Below, in pieces: positions 16,979 to 25,476 of a DNA stretch of 64,000 bases (positions within the stretch are counted from its first letter, which is position 1; every line of letters begins with the position of its first letter). The position numbers were made by a program, and so were the translations under genes. A model generated the notes under the pieces. The model saw only the letters and a program-made list of their open reading frames with translations, made no database searches and was not told the DNA's origin. The stretch is from Actinomycetota bacterium (GTDB lineage Bacteria > Actinomycetota > CADDZG01 > JAHWKV01): contig JAHWKU010000004.1 in NCBI GenBank assembly GCA_019347715.1, positions 62,001 to 126,000 of the forward strand. Direction: 5' to 3'.

Positions 16979-17989
16979 ATGGGACTTGAAGAAAACCCCG
17001 AGATCATTACGACTGCTCCCGAGAGAAATCTCGGGATGGAGCTGGTCAGAGTCACCGAGGCAGCGGCTCTAGCCGCAGCGCGCTGGATGGGGCGCGGCGA
17101 GAAAGAGTCCGCCGACCAGGCTGCAGTCGATGCGATGAGGCTCATGCTCACGAGTGTCCCGATGAAGGGTCGCGTCGTGATCGGAGAGGGAGAAAAGGAC
17201 GAGGCCCCCATGCTCTATAACGGCGAGCTCGTGGGCAATGGCGAGCCTCCCGAGGCAGACGTTGCGGTCGATCCGATCGATGGAACCGGACTTACGTCGA
17301 GAGGCCAGCCTGGCGCTCTAGCCGTAGTTGCCGTTGCCGAGAGCGGAACCATGTTCGACCCGGGCCCATGCGTTTACATGGAGAAGATTGCAGCCGGGCC
17401 CGAGGTCTCGGGGCACATCGATCTCGACGCTCCCGTCGCCGACAACATCAAAAGTGTCGCCAAGGCAAAGGGTGCGGACCCCGACGACATCACGGTGATC
17501 ATCCTCGACAGGGATCGCCACGAGGGAATCATCAAAGAAGTTCGCGAGGCAGGCGCCCGCATCAAGCTGATCTCAGATGGCGATGTTGCAGCGGCCATAT
17601 CCGCGGCGAAGGAAGGCACCGGGGTAGATCTGCTCATTGGGATCGGAGGCACCCCAGAGGGGGTTATCGCCGCCGCAGCCATCAAGTGTTTGGGCGGTGA
17701 GATCCAGGGCCGTTTGTGGCCCCGAAACGAGGATGAGAGGAAGACGGCCATCGATGCTGGCTACGACCTCGACCGGATACTCGGCACCGAGGATCTGATT
17801 TCAGGCGATTGCTTCTTTGCCGCAACTGGCATAACCGACGGCGACCTCCTGCAGGGAGTTCGCTACCGCGGCGATGGTGCCATCACCGATTCCATCGTTA
17901 TGCGTTCGCGCTCTGGCACGATCCGCAGAATCGAGGCGGACCATCACTGGAAGAAACTGATGACTTTCTCGGAGATCGGCTACGACTGA
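16979..17989 (+). CDS. glpX: class II fructose-1,6-bisphosphatase
   Basis: Gluconeogenic phosphatase converting fructose 1,6-bisphosphate to fructose 6-phosphate, the usual FBPase of actinobacteria. The 336-residue protein has the class II motifs [23 protein letters not shown] (metal site), DPIDGTGL and [17 protein letters not shown] 16979 gives the normal N-terminus [20 protein letters not shown] after a short lead. The stop codon is followed within a few bases by the reading frame of the exonuclease. Confidence 0.95.
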   Translation: MGLEENPEIITTAPERNLGMELVRVTEAAALAAARWMGRGEKESADQAAVDAMRLMLTSVPMKGRVVIGEGEKDEAPMLYNGELVGNGEPPEADVAVDPIDGTGLTSRGQPGALAVVAVAESGTMFDPGPCVYMEKIAAGPEVSGHIDLDAPVADNIKSVAKAKGADPDDITVIILDRDRHEGIIKEVREAGARIKLISDGDVAAAISAAKEGTGVDLLIGIGGTPEGVIAAAAIKCLGGEIQGRLWPRNEDERKTAIDAGYDLDRILGTEDLISGDCFFAATGITDGDLLQGVRYRGDGAITDSIVMRSRSGTIRRIEADHHWKKLMTFSEIGYD

Positions 17990-17990
17990 T

Positions 17991-18902
17991 CGGCCCCTCA
18001 CACTCCTCGTCGACGCGGCGAGTCTCGTTTTCCGCGCATTCTTCTCGACGCCAGACTCCGTCAAGGGCGACGACGACAGACCTATCAACGCCGCGTACGG
18101 CTTCATCAACATGCTGGCGCGCCTTGTTGCCGACAACGATCCAGACTTCCTGGCCTGCGCCGACGACCGTGACTGGCGGCCTGAATGGCGTGTGGAGCTG
18201 ATCTCGACTTACAAGACCCATCGAGTTGCTCCTGGTTCTGAATCCCCGCAAGCCACGGCCGAGGATGCTCTCGAGCATCAGCTGCCGATCCTTTACGAGA
18301 TCTTGGAGGCCTGCCGTATCCCGATCGTTGGGTTCGACGGTTACGAGGCCGAAGATGTCATCGGAACCCTTGCCCATCGAGCGCCGGGGCCGGTGCGAAT
18401 CGTGTCGGGGGACCGTGATCTCTTCCAGCTCGTGGCAGATCCGAAGATCGTCGTCTTGTACCCGAAGAGGGGCGTAAGCGAAGTGGTGAAAGTAAACGGT
18501 TCATACATCGAGTCGAAGTACGGCATTCCCGGAAACGCCTATGCAGATTTCGCCATCATGCGAGGTGATCCGTCAGACGGACTGCCGGGCGTTCCCGGCA
18601 TCGGGGAGAAGACCGCAGCAACCCTTCTGGCGAAATACGGGAGTCTCGAGCGGATCGTTGAGGCTGCGATCACCGGCGACGGAGCGGGTGCCCTCGGCAA
18701 GGTGAAGATGAACCTCGACTATCTCGATCGGGCTGTGAAGGTAGTGACCATTCCTACAGACCTTCCGATTCCTGACGCCGACCTCAGCCGGCCCCGGGAA
18801 GCGCCGCCAGCTGATGTGCTCGAACTTGCAGAGACCTACGGTCTAGCGGGCCCAGTGCGAAGGCTGGCTGCAGCCCTCACCGGTTCCCCCCGAGAAACTT
18901 AG
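17991..18902 (+). CDS. 5'-3' exonuclease (PolA N-domain/FEN type), no canonical start codon
   Basis: Stand-alone 5'-3' exonuclease/flap endonuclease. Homology begins right after the glpX stop: LLVDAASLVFRAFF (about 18003-18044, first metal Asp) is upstream of the first ATG at 18111. Later motifs are STYKTHR, GYEAEDVIGTLA, VSGDRDLFQLV and the helix-three-turn-helix GDPSDGLPGVPGIGEKTAA. The frame has a stop at 17961 and no ATG, GTG or TTG between it and 18111. Starting at 18111 would remove the first catalytic Asp, so either a rare start (for example ACG 17982) is used or the assembled sequence has an error. The listed start is the first codon after the glpX stop and is only nominal. The last 26 bases overlap the convergent hydrolase. 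Confidence 0.85.
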   Translation, partial: RPLTLLVDAASLVFRAFFSTPDSVKGDDDRPINAAYGFINMLARLVADNDPDFLACADDRDWRPEWRVELISTYKTHRVAPGSESPQATAEDALEHQLPILYEILEACRIPIVGFDGYEAEDVIGTLAHRAPGPVRIVSGDRDLFQLVADPKIVVLYPKRGVSEVVKVNGSYIESKYGIPGNAYADFAIMRGDPSDGLPGVPGIGEKTAATLLAKYGSLERIVEAAITGDGAGALGKVKMNLDYLDRAVKVVTIPTDLPIPDADLSRPREAPPADVLELAETYGLAGPVRRLAAALTGSPRET

Positions 18903-19629
18903 ACACGGCGTCGTCGAGTGTCTCTGCCTCGACCAACGTGGCGTTGGGCAATGCATCAGCGTAGGCTTTACTAAGTTCCCGCGTGTGGATGGCGTCGCCA
19001 CCCGAAACTACTAAAGTCGGCACGGTGACTGTTTGCAGGTCTGCCGAACGTTCGAACGGCCGAAACATAGGAACGGCGCGGAGCCATGCGACAAGGCTGT
19101 CCTCATCATGCTGGGTCCAACGGGTCATCGGGCGGGACGAACCAAGGCGTTCGGATTCACTGGCCGCGACGGCCGCAAGGCCCTCGGCGGCAATGCGATC
19201 GGCAAGACTCCTATAGCTCTCGAGGTCCCCTTCTCCCATCTGTTCATGCAAAGCTCCGAAGGCATTTGAGATAAGGATGAGTGCCCGCACTCGCTCGAGG
19301 TGGCGGAGGGCGAATGCAACTGCGACCGCGGCCCCGAATGAGGAACCGGCAATCACTGCCCTGCTGATGTCGAGGCGATCAAGGATCGCCAGTATGTCTG
19401 CGGCATGCGCATCAAACGCATGGTCCTCGACCTTCGCCGCAGGCCGAGAAGCGCCCCGCCCGCGCAGGTCGGGCGCTATTACGGTGAATCCATAGGCTCT
19501 CTCCGAGATCCATGATGCATCCGCGTGAGTTCCGAACAACCCGTGGGCAAACAACAGCCCAGGACCCTCCTCCCCTCTGACATTGACGAACAGCCGTTGT
19601 TCGCCACGATGTAGGAGGTGCTCAGCCAA
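18877..19629 (-). CDS. alpha/beta hydrolase
   Basis: A 250-residue alpha/beta-hydrolase-fold protein. It shows the oxyanion-hole region LLFAHGLFG, the strand-helix segment PDLRGRGAS, and the nucleophile elbow GSSFG. An acidic residue in VVSGGDAIHT fits the triad Asp. The end AETLDDAVSKFL lacks an obvious triad His in the usual place, so activity is uncertain. The start is TTG 19629, three bases after the preceding DinB gene. Substrate not predictable. Confidence 0.82.
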   Translation of the reverse strand: MAEHLLHRGEQRLFVNVRGEEGPGLLFAHGLFGTHADASWISERAYGFTVIAPDLRGRGASRPAAKVEDHAFDAHAADILAILDRLDISRAVIAGSSFGAAVAVAFALRHLERVRALILISNAFGALHEQMGEGDLESYRSLADRIAAEGLAAVAASESERLGSSRPMTRWTQHDEDSLVAWLRAVPMFRPFERSADLQTVTVPTLVVSGGDAIHTRELSKAYADALPNATLVEAETLDDAVSKFLGGNR

Positions 19630-19632
19630 GCT

Positions 19633-20133
19633 TCACTCAACCCCCTGTCCGTAGCCGGCGGCATCCGAATAGTTCCATCCGTCAAGATCGGGCGTCGCGA
19701 TGCCAATATTGCCCAGCGCGATTTTCACTTCGGTTCGATGCTCGACCCCGTGCTCCATGGCGTGAACAAGGAAGAACCGTTTGGGAAATCTGAAGACCTT
19801 CCCCTGATAGGGAAGGTCGACTTCCTCATTGTCTCCCAGCCGTTCAGCGATTGAGATGAGCTCGTCGTTCGTTGTCCTTATGATCTCGATGAGCGTATCT
19901 AGACCGGGCCATTCACTCCATCGGCCCAGTTCTCCCTCGTGCTGCCGACCTTGGGTACGCAGCACAAGCGTCTGCTGTCCGCCTGCGATGTGAATCAGAA
20001 GCTCACGAACTGACGCCAAGCCTCTTGGCCCCCGAGTGTCCAATTTGTCTTCGGTCAAAGATCTGCAGGCTTCAAACAGCTCGAGGTTAGCCCAGGCGTT
20101 GTAGCGGAACATCTCAACTAATCCTTCATTCAT
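19633..20133 (-). CDS. DinB-family protein (first copy)
   Basis: A 166-residue DinB-like four-helix bundle, a fold that often carries a three-His metal site and that includes thiol-dependent transferases. The family pattern is visible as FRYNAWANLELFEACRSL near the start, HIAGGQQTL in the middle and VHAMEHGVEHRTEV toward the end. ATG 20133 is chosen because AGGAG lies eight bases upstream; ATG 20193 would add 20 unconserved residues. A second DinB gene lies 1.1 kb upstream on the same strand. Function unknown, possibly bacillithiol/mycothiol-like chemistry or stress. Confidence 0.85.
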   Translation of the reverse strand: MNEGLVEMFRYNAWANLELFEACRSLTEDKLDTRGPRGLASVRELLIHIAGGQQTLVLRTQGRQHEGELGRWSEWPGLDTLIEIIRTTNDELISIAERLGDNEEVDLPYQGKVFRFPKRFFLVHAMEHGVEHRTEVKIALGNIGIATPDLDGWNYSDAAGYGQGVE

Positions 20134-20199
20134 TTCGATGGCTCCTAAGCTTCGTTGGAGTTGATCGATTTCCATGGCTCCCTCGTACGCCAAAGGTGA

Positions 20200-20760
20200 T
20201 CACAGTGCTGAAGCTACCGTGAAGCTAGCCACCGGACGGTCGAGCCACTGAGCAATCCTTCCGGCAGCAACGATCCCGATACCGGCACCTTTTCCCAACC
20301 GCGTGAGTTGCCCCGCAGTCACACCACCGATCTCCTCTGCGACTTCTCGCCAGGTTAGTGCGCGTTCGACTCGGACAGCCTCGATGGCCTGAAAGATTGC
20401 AAGGGTGTCAAACCGCAAGATTCGATCGGGACCGAGCCGTGGAAGTACCTGATCCAGTTCCGATGAGTTTTGGTGCCCGGGCAGGAAGCTCTCGGGAGTC
20501 CGATCGAGCCAGACCAACATCTGAAGCGCAGCGTTTCCGATCACCTCGCGCTTCGACTCCAAGCTAGTGATCGTGGAGGTAGCGATAGGGTGACATGGCA
20601 CGTCGCGGAACAGAGCATTGATCTCACGTGTTAGCGCGTTCCAGCTCAACGACCGCGCTACTCGTTGCGAATCCAAAACGGTAAACAGTGCATTTAGATC
20701 GAGGTCCAAGATGCTATGGCCGGCAGCCTCCTTGGATCTTCCACGACGTGTATGGGTCAA
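20200..20760 (-). CDS. tandem helix-turn-helix protein (internal duplication)
   Basis: A 186-residue protein made of two similar modules. Module 1 reads VLDSQRVARSLSWNALTREI and ends MLVWLDRTPESFL; module 2 reads AIEAVRVERALTWREVAEEI and ends IAQWLDRPVASF. Each resembles an XRE-like helix-turn-helix. The start is set at TTG 20760, which overlaps the stop of the upstream membrane gene as TTGA; longer forms would run through that gene. An AAGGAGG at about 20730 is internal to this choice and may hint at a later start. The likely role is DNA binding as a pseudo-dimer; targets unknown. Confidence 0.65.
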   Translation of the reverse strand: MTHTRRGRSKEAAGHSILDLDLNALFTVLDSQRVARSLSWNALTREINALFRDVPCHPIATSTITSLESKREVIGNAALQMLVWLDRTPESFLPGHQNSSELDQVLPRLGPDRILRFDTLAIFQAIEAVRVERALTWREVAEEIGGVTAGQLTRLGKGAGIGIVAAGRIAQWLDRPVASFTVASAL

Positions 20761-21014
20761 CGGAGGATGTAATAAATGGGGGAACCAGCGGCGGCCAAAA
20801 CGAATCCGATGCCGAGCCATCGATAAGCCTCCTGTCTTGACAGCAGCACACCGATGACGGTGATGGGCAGGGATAGAAGTAGGAGCCGGTACGATCCCGG
20901 CGAGGAATCGTCGGGAACCAGGAAATAATGAAGCACCCAATATGCCAGGGACCCAATGAGTACTCCCTGGATCGCCCGGGGCCACATGTCGCTAGTCTTC
21001 ATCAAGAGGCTCAT
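20757..21014 (-). CDS. small membrane protein, three helices
   Basis: An 85-residue hydrophobic protein with about three membrane helices (AIQGVLIGSLAYWVLHYFLV, LLLLSLPITVIGVLLS, LGIGFVLAAAGSPIYYILR). No family is recognised. ATG 21014, 21002 and 20987 are all possible; 21014 has a weak AGAAG upstream. The 5' part overlaps the end of the truncated MarR-like reading frame, and its stop overlaps the start of the helix-turn-helix gene. Coupling suggests the two are made together. Confidence 0.55.
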   Translation of the reverse strand: MSLLMKTSDMWPRAIQGVLIGSLAYWVLHYFLVPDDSSPGSYRLLLLSLPITVIGVLLSRQEAYRWLGIGFVLAAAGSPIYYILR

Positions 21015-21231
21015 ACTTCTCGACTTGTCGACCAGCTCCATTGTCCGAAAGGTCCCGCACCGAGATGCCCTCCGCGGGCACGAAGCGCATGAAGTTGCTC
21101 CACATGACCATAGAAACCAAGATCGGGCGGTAGGGCGAAGCCATCATCTGTCGTTCGAATTCGTTGTCGTGCTCGATCGTGAAAGCGATCAGCACCTGTG
21201 ACAGCAGCGTCGCAAGAGAGGGTCCAGTCAT
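20992..21231 (-). pseudogene. N-terminal remnant of a MarR-like/winged-helix protein
   Basis: The 79-residue frame reads LLSQVLIAFTIEHDNEFERQM, then LVSMVMWSNFMRFV and EGISVRDL. This matches, from memory, the start of a widespread actinobacterial protein family of about 300 residues annotated as MarR-like, which continues into a winged-helix domain. Here homology ends after VRDL; the last 18 residues are unrelated and a TAG follows. The DNA-binding part is missing, and an unrelated membrane gene begins at the break. It looks like a truncated gene, not a functional short one. Confidence 0.6.
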
Positions 21232-21243
21232 CCCAGAGGTCTC

Positions 21244-21729
21244 TTAGCGGTTCTCAGCGATCCATTGGATTAGATCCATCTCGATGCCAGTGCCGCCGAG
21301 ACTGGGAAGGAGCATAGACACGTCTGCTCGATGTTTGTGCGAGTGCGTCATTGGTTGGAGCACCCCCTCCACGAGAGTGATTTCGAAGCCGAACCAGGGT
21401 ACGAGAAAACTCTGCGTCTCGGCGGTCGCTGGGTCCAAGGCACCTACGTAGTCAACGTATGCGCGGTCGACGTGGGCGCACTCTGCTCGAAGGTACTCCA
21501 ACTCATCACTTCGAATCTTCTTTGGTTGGCGGCCGAGAGCGAGTTCCAAGAACGAGTGCTCAACCTGCACAAGGTGCTCCAAGATTCCGACCACAGAGTC
21601 GTAACCGGCTTCGGCTTCCTTTAGCTTGGTCGAAGCGACTCGAGAACAGGCATCAAAGATCCTGCGATTGGCCCACTCGTTGTGCGAGGCCAACGTTGTC
21701 AGCAAGGATACGGGTCCGGCGTCACTCAT
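21244..21729 (-). CDS. DinB-family protein (second copy)
   Basis: A 161-residue DinB-fold protein with the starting pattern LASHNEWANRRIFDAC, a middle HLVQVEHSFLELAL and a late PMTHSHKHRADV, giving histidines at the usual metal-site positions. It is only distantly similar to the first DinB gene at 19633-20133, so recent tandem duplication is unlikely. ATG 21729 gives the normal N-terminus. Function unknown; it sits in a run of small accessory genes. Confidence 0.85.
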   Translation of the reverse strand: MSDAGPVSLLTTLASHNEWANRRIFDACSRVASTKLKEAEAGYDSVVGILEHLVQVEHSFLELALGRQPKKIRSDELEYLRAECAHVDRAYVDYVGALDPATAETQSFLVPWFGFEITLVEGVLQPMTHSHKHRADVSMLLPSLGGTGIEMDLIQWIAENR

Positions 21730-21772
21730 CCGTAGGCCCGAGTCCGTACTCTCTGTGTTATGCGGCGTCGAG

Positions 21773-22114
21773 TTATCGCTTCGCCACCTCCACTCCTGGT
21801 CCTTGAATATGCCAATGCATATGGGGGGTCACCCCTGGGGCTGCTGCATTGGCGCGGACATGGAAGCCCGCCTGATCGAGTCCCAGCTTGCGTGCCGACT
21901 CTTGCACTCCCCGAAGCATCGCGGACAGGAGGGCTCCGTCCAATGCCTTGGGATCCAACAGTGACGGAACGTGCTCCTTCGGTATCACGACTACATGAAT
22001 CTCCGCTAGAGGGCGAGGGTGGTGGAAGGCCAAGACTAAATCGTCCTCGTACACCCGGTCTACGGCGACCTTGCCTGGGAGAATATCCTCGCAATACCAG
22101 TCCCTGAATGCCAT
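21773..22114 (-). CDS. HIT-family hydrolase/transferase
   Basis: Histidine-triad nucleotide-binding protein of 113 residues. The catalytic HxHxH motif is present as HMHWHIQG (His98, His100, His102), preceded by HVVVIPKEHVPS, the classic Hint signature. Members cleave nucleoside phosphoramidates or AMP-lysine-type bonds. ATG 22114 (MAFRDWYCEDI) gives the usual N-terminus; ATG 22168 would add 18 residues with no similarity. No strong ribosome-binding site is visible at either. Confidence 0.9.
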   Translation of the reverse strand: MAFRDWYCEDILPGKVAVDRVYEDDLVLAFHHPRPLAEIHVVVIPKEHVPSLLDPKALDGALLSAMLRGVQESARKLGLDQAGFHVRANAAAPGVTPHMHWHIQGPGVEVAKR

Positions 22115-22210
22115 TAGACCGTGTAAAGGATTGGGCGGACAGCCGCCGCCGAAGACGGTCGGTTGCATGGCCGAGTTGGGCCGCTTCTCACAAATGCAAG
22201 AGCACGCACG

Positions 22211-22693
22211 TCACGGACGCCACTCATAAAGCACATCAGGGCAGCCCTCCTCGTTCCCCGTGCCATCTCCAAAGGCGACGGCCCGAAAGCCGCGTCCCTC
22301 ATAAAATCCGCGGGAGCGACGATTCTCTTGAAATGTATAGAGCCGGATAGGTGGCACCAGCTCAGCCAGCGCATGTTCGAGAAGGGATGATCCTATGCCG
22401 CGACCAACCCAATCTGGATCGACATAGAGCTGATCGATCCAGGAGAACTCTTCGTCCCTTGACACAGCCTGCATCCCAACTACGCTGCCAGCTTTGACTG
22501 CGACTGTGACGCCCGCTTCAGGTATTAGGCTTTCCCGAATCCAGGCGCGAACTTCATCGTCCGTATGTGCCAGTGGTGCAAACGCCACGAGTTCGCGCCG
22601 CGAACGCAAATACACGTCGGCCACGCTCTCGGCGTCATCAGGTAAAGCGCTACGGAGCAGGACCGGGCCCTTTCCTTCCCTCAGGCGGCTCAA
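22211..22693 (-). CDS. GNAT-family N-acetyltransferase
   Basis: Acetyl-CoA-dependent acyltransferase of the GNAT fold. The core shows LRSALPDDAESVADVYL, the acetyl-CoA-binding segment LYVDPDWVGRGIGSSLLEHAL (with the RGIGSS pyrophosphate loop) and the terminal ENRRSRGFYEGRGF. The start is uncertain: TTG 22693 begins just before the conserved region, while ATG 22777 would add 28 unconserved residues. The substrate cannot be predicted; small-molecule detoxification is typical for such isolated genes. Confidence 0.85.
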   Translation of the reverse strand: MSRLREGKGPVLLRSALPDDAESVADVYLRSRRELVAFAPLAHTDDEVRAWIRESLIPEAGVTVAVKAGSVVGMQAVSRDEEFSWIDQLYVDPDWVGRGIGSSLLEHALAELVPPIRLYTFQENRRSRGFYEGRGFRAVAFGDGTGNEEGCPDVLYEWRP

Positions 22694-22800
22694 CCCGCAT
22701 CGGTTGTCAGTATAGGTTCTGAGTCCGCGTCTTTTGGAGTGAGTGTCAGCCCGCCCGGGAGGGTTCCAACCCTTCACCTGGGCCCATAGCGAGGAGGGGG

Positions 22801-24051
22801 CTAGAGGTAGCCGCGCAGGTGGGCTGCTTCGGTCACTCGTTGAACCGCAAGAGCAAAGGCCGCTTCGCGGAGGGTGCAGTTGTTAGCGTCGGCGAAGTCG
22901 TTCACAACCAAATGGGCGGAGTTGAGGCGATTCGCCAGACGGGTGTTGACGTCTTCTTCGTCCCAGCGGAATTGCTGAATGTTCTGCGTCCACTCGAAAT
23001 AGCTGACGATCACTCCTCCGGCATTCGCAAGGATGTCGGGAACGACCTTGACGCCGCGATCTGTGAGGATCTTGTCTGCGATTGGAGTCACTGGATGGTT
23101 CGCTCCTTCTATGAGCAGCTTGCACCGGATACGGTCAGCGTTTGCCTGGGTGACCACCTCGCCGAGGGCGGCAGGCATCAGGACGTCGACGTCGAGTTCG
23201 ATCAGTTCACTATTGGTGATCTTTTCGGTCCCCGGAAAGCCGACCACCGAATCGGTCTCAGCATGAAAACCGAGAAGCTTCTGGACATCGATGCCGGCGC
23301 CGTTGTAGATGGCGCCGTTTACGTCTGATACGGAGACCACTTTGTATCCGAGCGCGTGGGCCACACTAGCGGCCCAGCTTCCGACGTTGCCGAACCCCTG
23401 AATCGCAACGCTTACACCGTCGGAGGCGACTCCCATCTCCTTCAAGGCATTTTCCATCAAGATCACGCAGCCGCGGCCCGTCGCCGCTTCGCGACCGTAG
23501 GAACCGCCGAGGGCAATGGGTTTTCCGGTCACGATCTCCGGTGTATGCCCGTGCCTCTTGCCGTACTCGTCCATCATCCACGCCATCGTCTGTGCATTGG
23601 TGTTCACATCGGGGGCGGGGATGTCGCGATGGGAACCGATGATGTGGCTGATTTGGTTGGTGTAACGCCTGGTCATTTGCGAGATTTCGCTCTGGGACAT
23701 CTGCCTGGGGTCCACCTCGATGCCGCCCTTGGCGCCTCCGAATGGGATGTCGACGATCGCCGTTTTCCAGGTCATCAGCGAAGCCAGCGCTCTGACTTCG
23801 TCGAGGACCGCGCTCGGGTGGTATCGGATGCCACCTTTGTACGGCCCTCTGGCGGCGTTGTGCTGGATGCGATAGCCGACGAAAACGTGCAGGTCGCCGT
23901 TATCTCGCCGGACCGGGATCTGAACTCTCAACTCTCTGTACGTGCCGCTTAACACTCCCATGGCGGCGTCGCTCAGCTTGTTGATCTCGGCGGCCCGAAA
24001 GAAAAAGTAGTTGACCGCATCGAACGGATCCATATTCTCGCGGAGTTCCAT
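22801..24051 (-). CDS. gdhA: glutamate dehydrogenase (Glu/Leu/Phe/Val dehydrogenase family)
   Basis: Oxidative deamination of glutamate to 2-oxoglutarate, or the reverse. The 416-residue protein has the substrate-site motif PFGGAKGGI with catalytic Lys, DIPAPDVNT (typical of RocG/GudB-like, mostly NAD-linked enzymes), the NAD fold IQGFGNVGSW and the late EGANHPVT. ATG 24051 is chosen because GGAGG lies four bases upstream and MELRENMDPF is the usual start; an upstream ATG at 24156 would overlap the divergent promoter region. It is divergent from a class III aminotransferase that also uses glutamate/2-oxoglutarate. Confidence 0.93.
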   Translation of the reverse strand: MELRENMDPFDAVNYFFFRAAEINKLSDAAMGVLSGTYRELRVQIPVRRDNGDLHVFVGYRIQHNAARGPYKGGIRYHPSAVLDEVRALASLMTWKTAIVDIPFGGAKGGIEVDPRQMSQSEISQMTRRYTNQISHIIGSHRDIPAPDVNTNAQTMAWMMDEYGKRHGHTPEIVTGKPIALGGSYGREAATGRGCVILMENALKEMGVASDGVSVAIQGFGNVGSWAASVAHALGYKVVSVSDVNGAIYNGAGIDVQKLLGFHAETDSVVGFPGTEKITNSELIELDVDVLMPAALGEVVTQANADRIRCKLLIEGANHPVTPIADKILTDRGVKVVPDILANAGGVIVSYFEWTQNIQQFRWDEEDVNTRLANRLNSAHLVVNDFADANNCTLREAAFALAVQRVTEAAHLRGYL

Positions 24052-24156
24052 CACACCTCCTCCGGTGAGACGAACATCATCGACCAAGCCACCCACAGAA
24101 GTCACGCGGCAGGCAGTGGAGCCAGGCTCTGGCAGGATTAGCCGCGTGGAGGTCAT
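24052..24156. promoter_or_regulatory. divergent intergenic region of gdhA and aminotransferase
   Basis: This 105-bp gap separates the start codons of two divergent genes of glutamate metabolism and must hold both promoters. Each start has a strong ribosome-binding site: GGAGG four bases before the gdhA ATG and GGAGG four bases before the aminotransferase ATG at 24157. No clear operator palindrome is visible. Confidence 0.5.
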
Positions 24157-25410
24157 ATGGGATCGATAAAGCTCGTTACTGAGATACCGGGGCCGCGCTC
24201 ACGCGAGCTGCTGCAGCGCGCAAGGCAGATAGTCATGCCTCCTATCGGACCGGGCGGAGAGATCTTCATCGAACGGGGAGAAGGCGCGGTCGTCGAAGAC
24301 GTAGACGGCAATCGCTACCTGGACCTGATCGGCGGGGTCGGGTGCCTCATCACGGGTCACTCACATCCGAAGGTCGTCGATGCGATCAGGCGGCAGGCAG
24401 GACTTTTCACCCACACCGACTTCACGATCGTTCCGTACGAGAACTATGTTGAGCTTGCGGAGCGGATCACATCGGTCACCGGGCCCGGAACCGTGGCCTT
24501 CTTCAACACAGGGGCCGAGGCGGTCGAGAACGCGGTGAAGGTAGCGCGATACGCCACGGGGCGGCCAGGCGTCATTTGCTTCGATAGAGCCTTTCACGGC
24601 AGGACCTACATGGCGCTCACGCTTACCGCACGCGAGGTCCCACACAAAAGCGGCTTCGGCCCGTTCGTGCCGGAGGTGTACCGCGCGAGATATCCCGGCC
24701 TCGATGGAGCCAACGAAAAGGACAGCGTCTCGGACGTCAAATCGCTTCTGAACGAACAATCTGTGGCAGCCGTGATCGTGGAGCCCGTCCTCGGTGAAGG
24801 GGGATTCGTGGTACCGCCCCCGGGGTTTCTCACCGAGCTTCAGCGGTTATGTCGCGACTCGCAAGCTCTGCTTATCTTGGATGAAGTCCAGTCCGGATAC
24901 GGACGGACGGGAAAGTTCCTCGCCTCGCAGCACGAAGGCGTCTCAAGCGACCTAACCGTGCTGGGCAAGTCGATCGCTTCGGGGCTCCCTTTGTCGGCGC
25001 TGGTCGCGGCCCCCGCGCTTGCCGATTCCCTTCCGGAGAACTCTCTCGGCGGAACCTACCCGGGGAATCCGGTGGCGTGTGCTGCTGGTCTCGCGGTGAT
25101 GGATGTGATCGAGCAGGAGGGTCTCCTTTCTCGAGCAGTAGAGATAGGAAAGAGGCTCACGTCGGGGTGGGAAGAGATAGCTGCAGCGTCGGGTGCGATT
25201 CGAGAGGTAAGAGGCGTTGGAGCAATGATCGGAGTCGAGTTCGATCAGGCCGATGCCGCGAAGCGGATGATCCTCGGAGCTCGCGAAAAGGGGGTCCTCG
25301 CGATGAGCGCAGGCCGGGAAGGCAAAGTCATCCGCCATTTGATGCCTCTGGTGATCACCGACGACCAGCTGGACGAAGCTCTCGGCGTCTTCTCTTCGCT
25401 CTCGGTCTAA
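24157..25410 (+). CDS. gabT: class III aminotransferase, GABA/ornithine type
   Basis: PLP-dependent aminotransferase of class III, closest in pattern to 4-aminobutyrate aminotransferases. The 417-residue protein has DVDGNRYLDLIGGVG, NTGAEAVENAVKVAR (phosphate cup), AFHGRTY, VEPVLGEGGF, LDEVQSGYGRTGK (PLP Asp) and the Schiff-base lysine Lys271 in VLGKSIASGLP. The partner is probably 2-oxoglutarate, which yields glutamate, the substrate of the divergent dehydrogenase. GABA versus another omega-amino acid cannot be separated by eye. Confidence 0.88.
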   Translation: MGSIKLVTEIPGPRSRELLQRARQIVMPPIGPGGEIFIERGEGAVVEDVDGNRYLDLIGGVGCLITGHSHPKVVDAIRRQAGLFTHTDFTIVPYENYVELAERITSVTGPGTVAFFNTGAEAVENAVKVARYATGRPGVICFDRAFHGRTYMALTLTAREVPHKSGFGPFVPEVYRARYPGLDGANEKDSVSDVKSLLNEQSVAAVIVEPVLGEGGFVVPPPGFLTELQRLCRDSQALLILDEVQSGYGRTGKFLASQHEGVSSDLTVLGKSIASGLPLSALVAAPALADSLPENSLGGTYPGNPVACAAGLAVMDVIEQEGLLSRAVEIGKRLTSGWEEIAAASGAIREVRGVGAMIGVEFDQADAAKRMILGAREKGVLAMSAGREGKVIRHLMPLVITDDQLDEALGVFSSLSV

Positions 25411-25476
25411 TCGGAAGAATCGGTCAACTTCGCAAAAGTCGGTGTGATCACTGAGAGTGAGGGTAGAAGCACTGCC

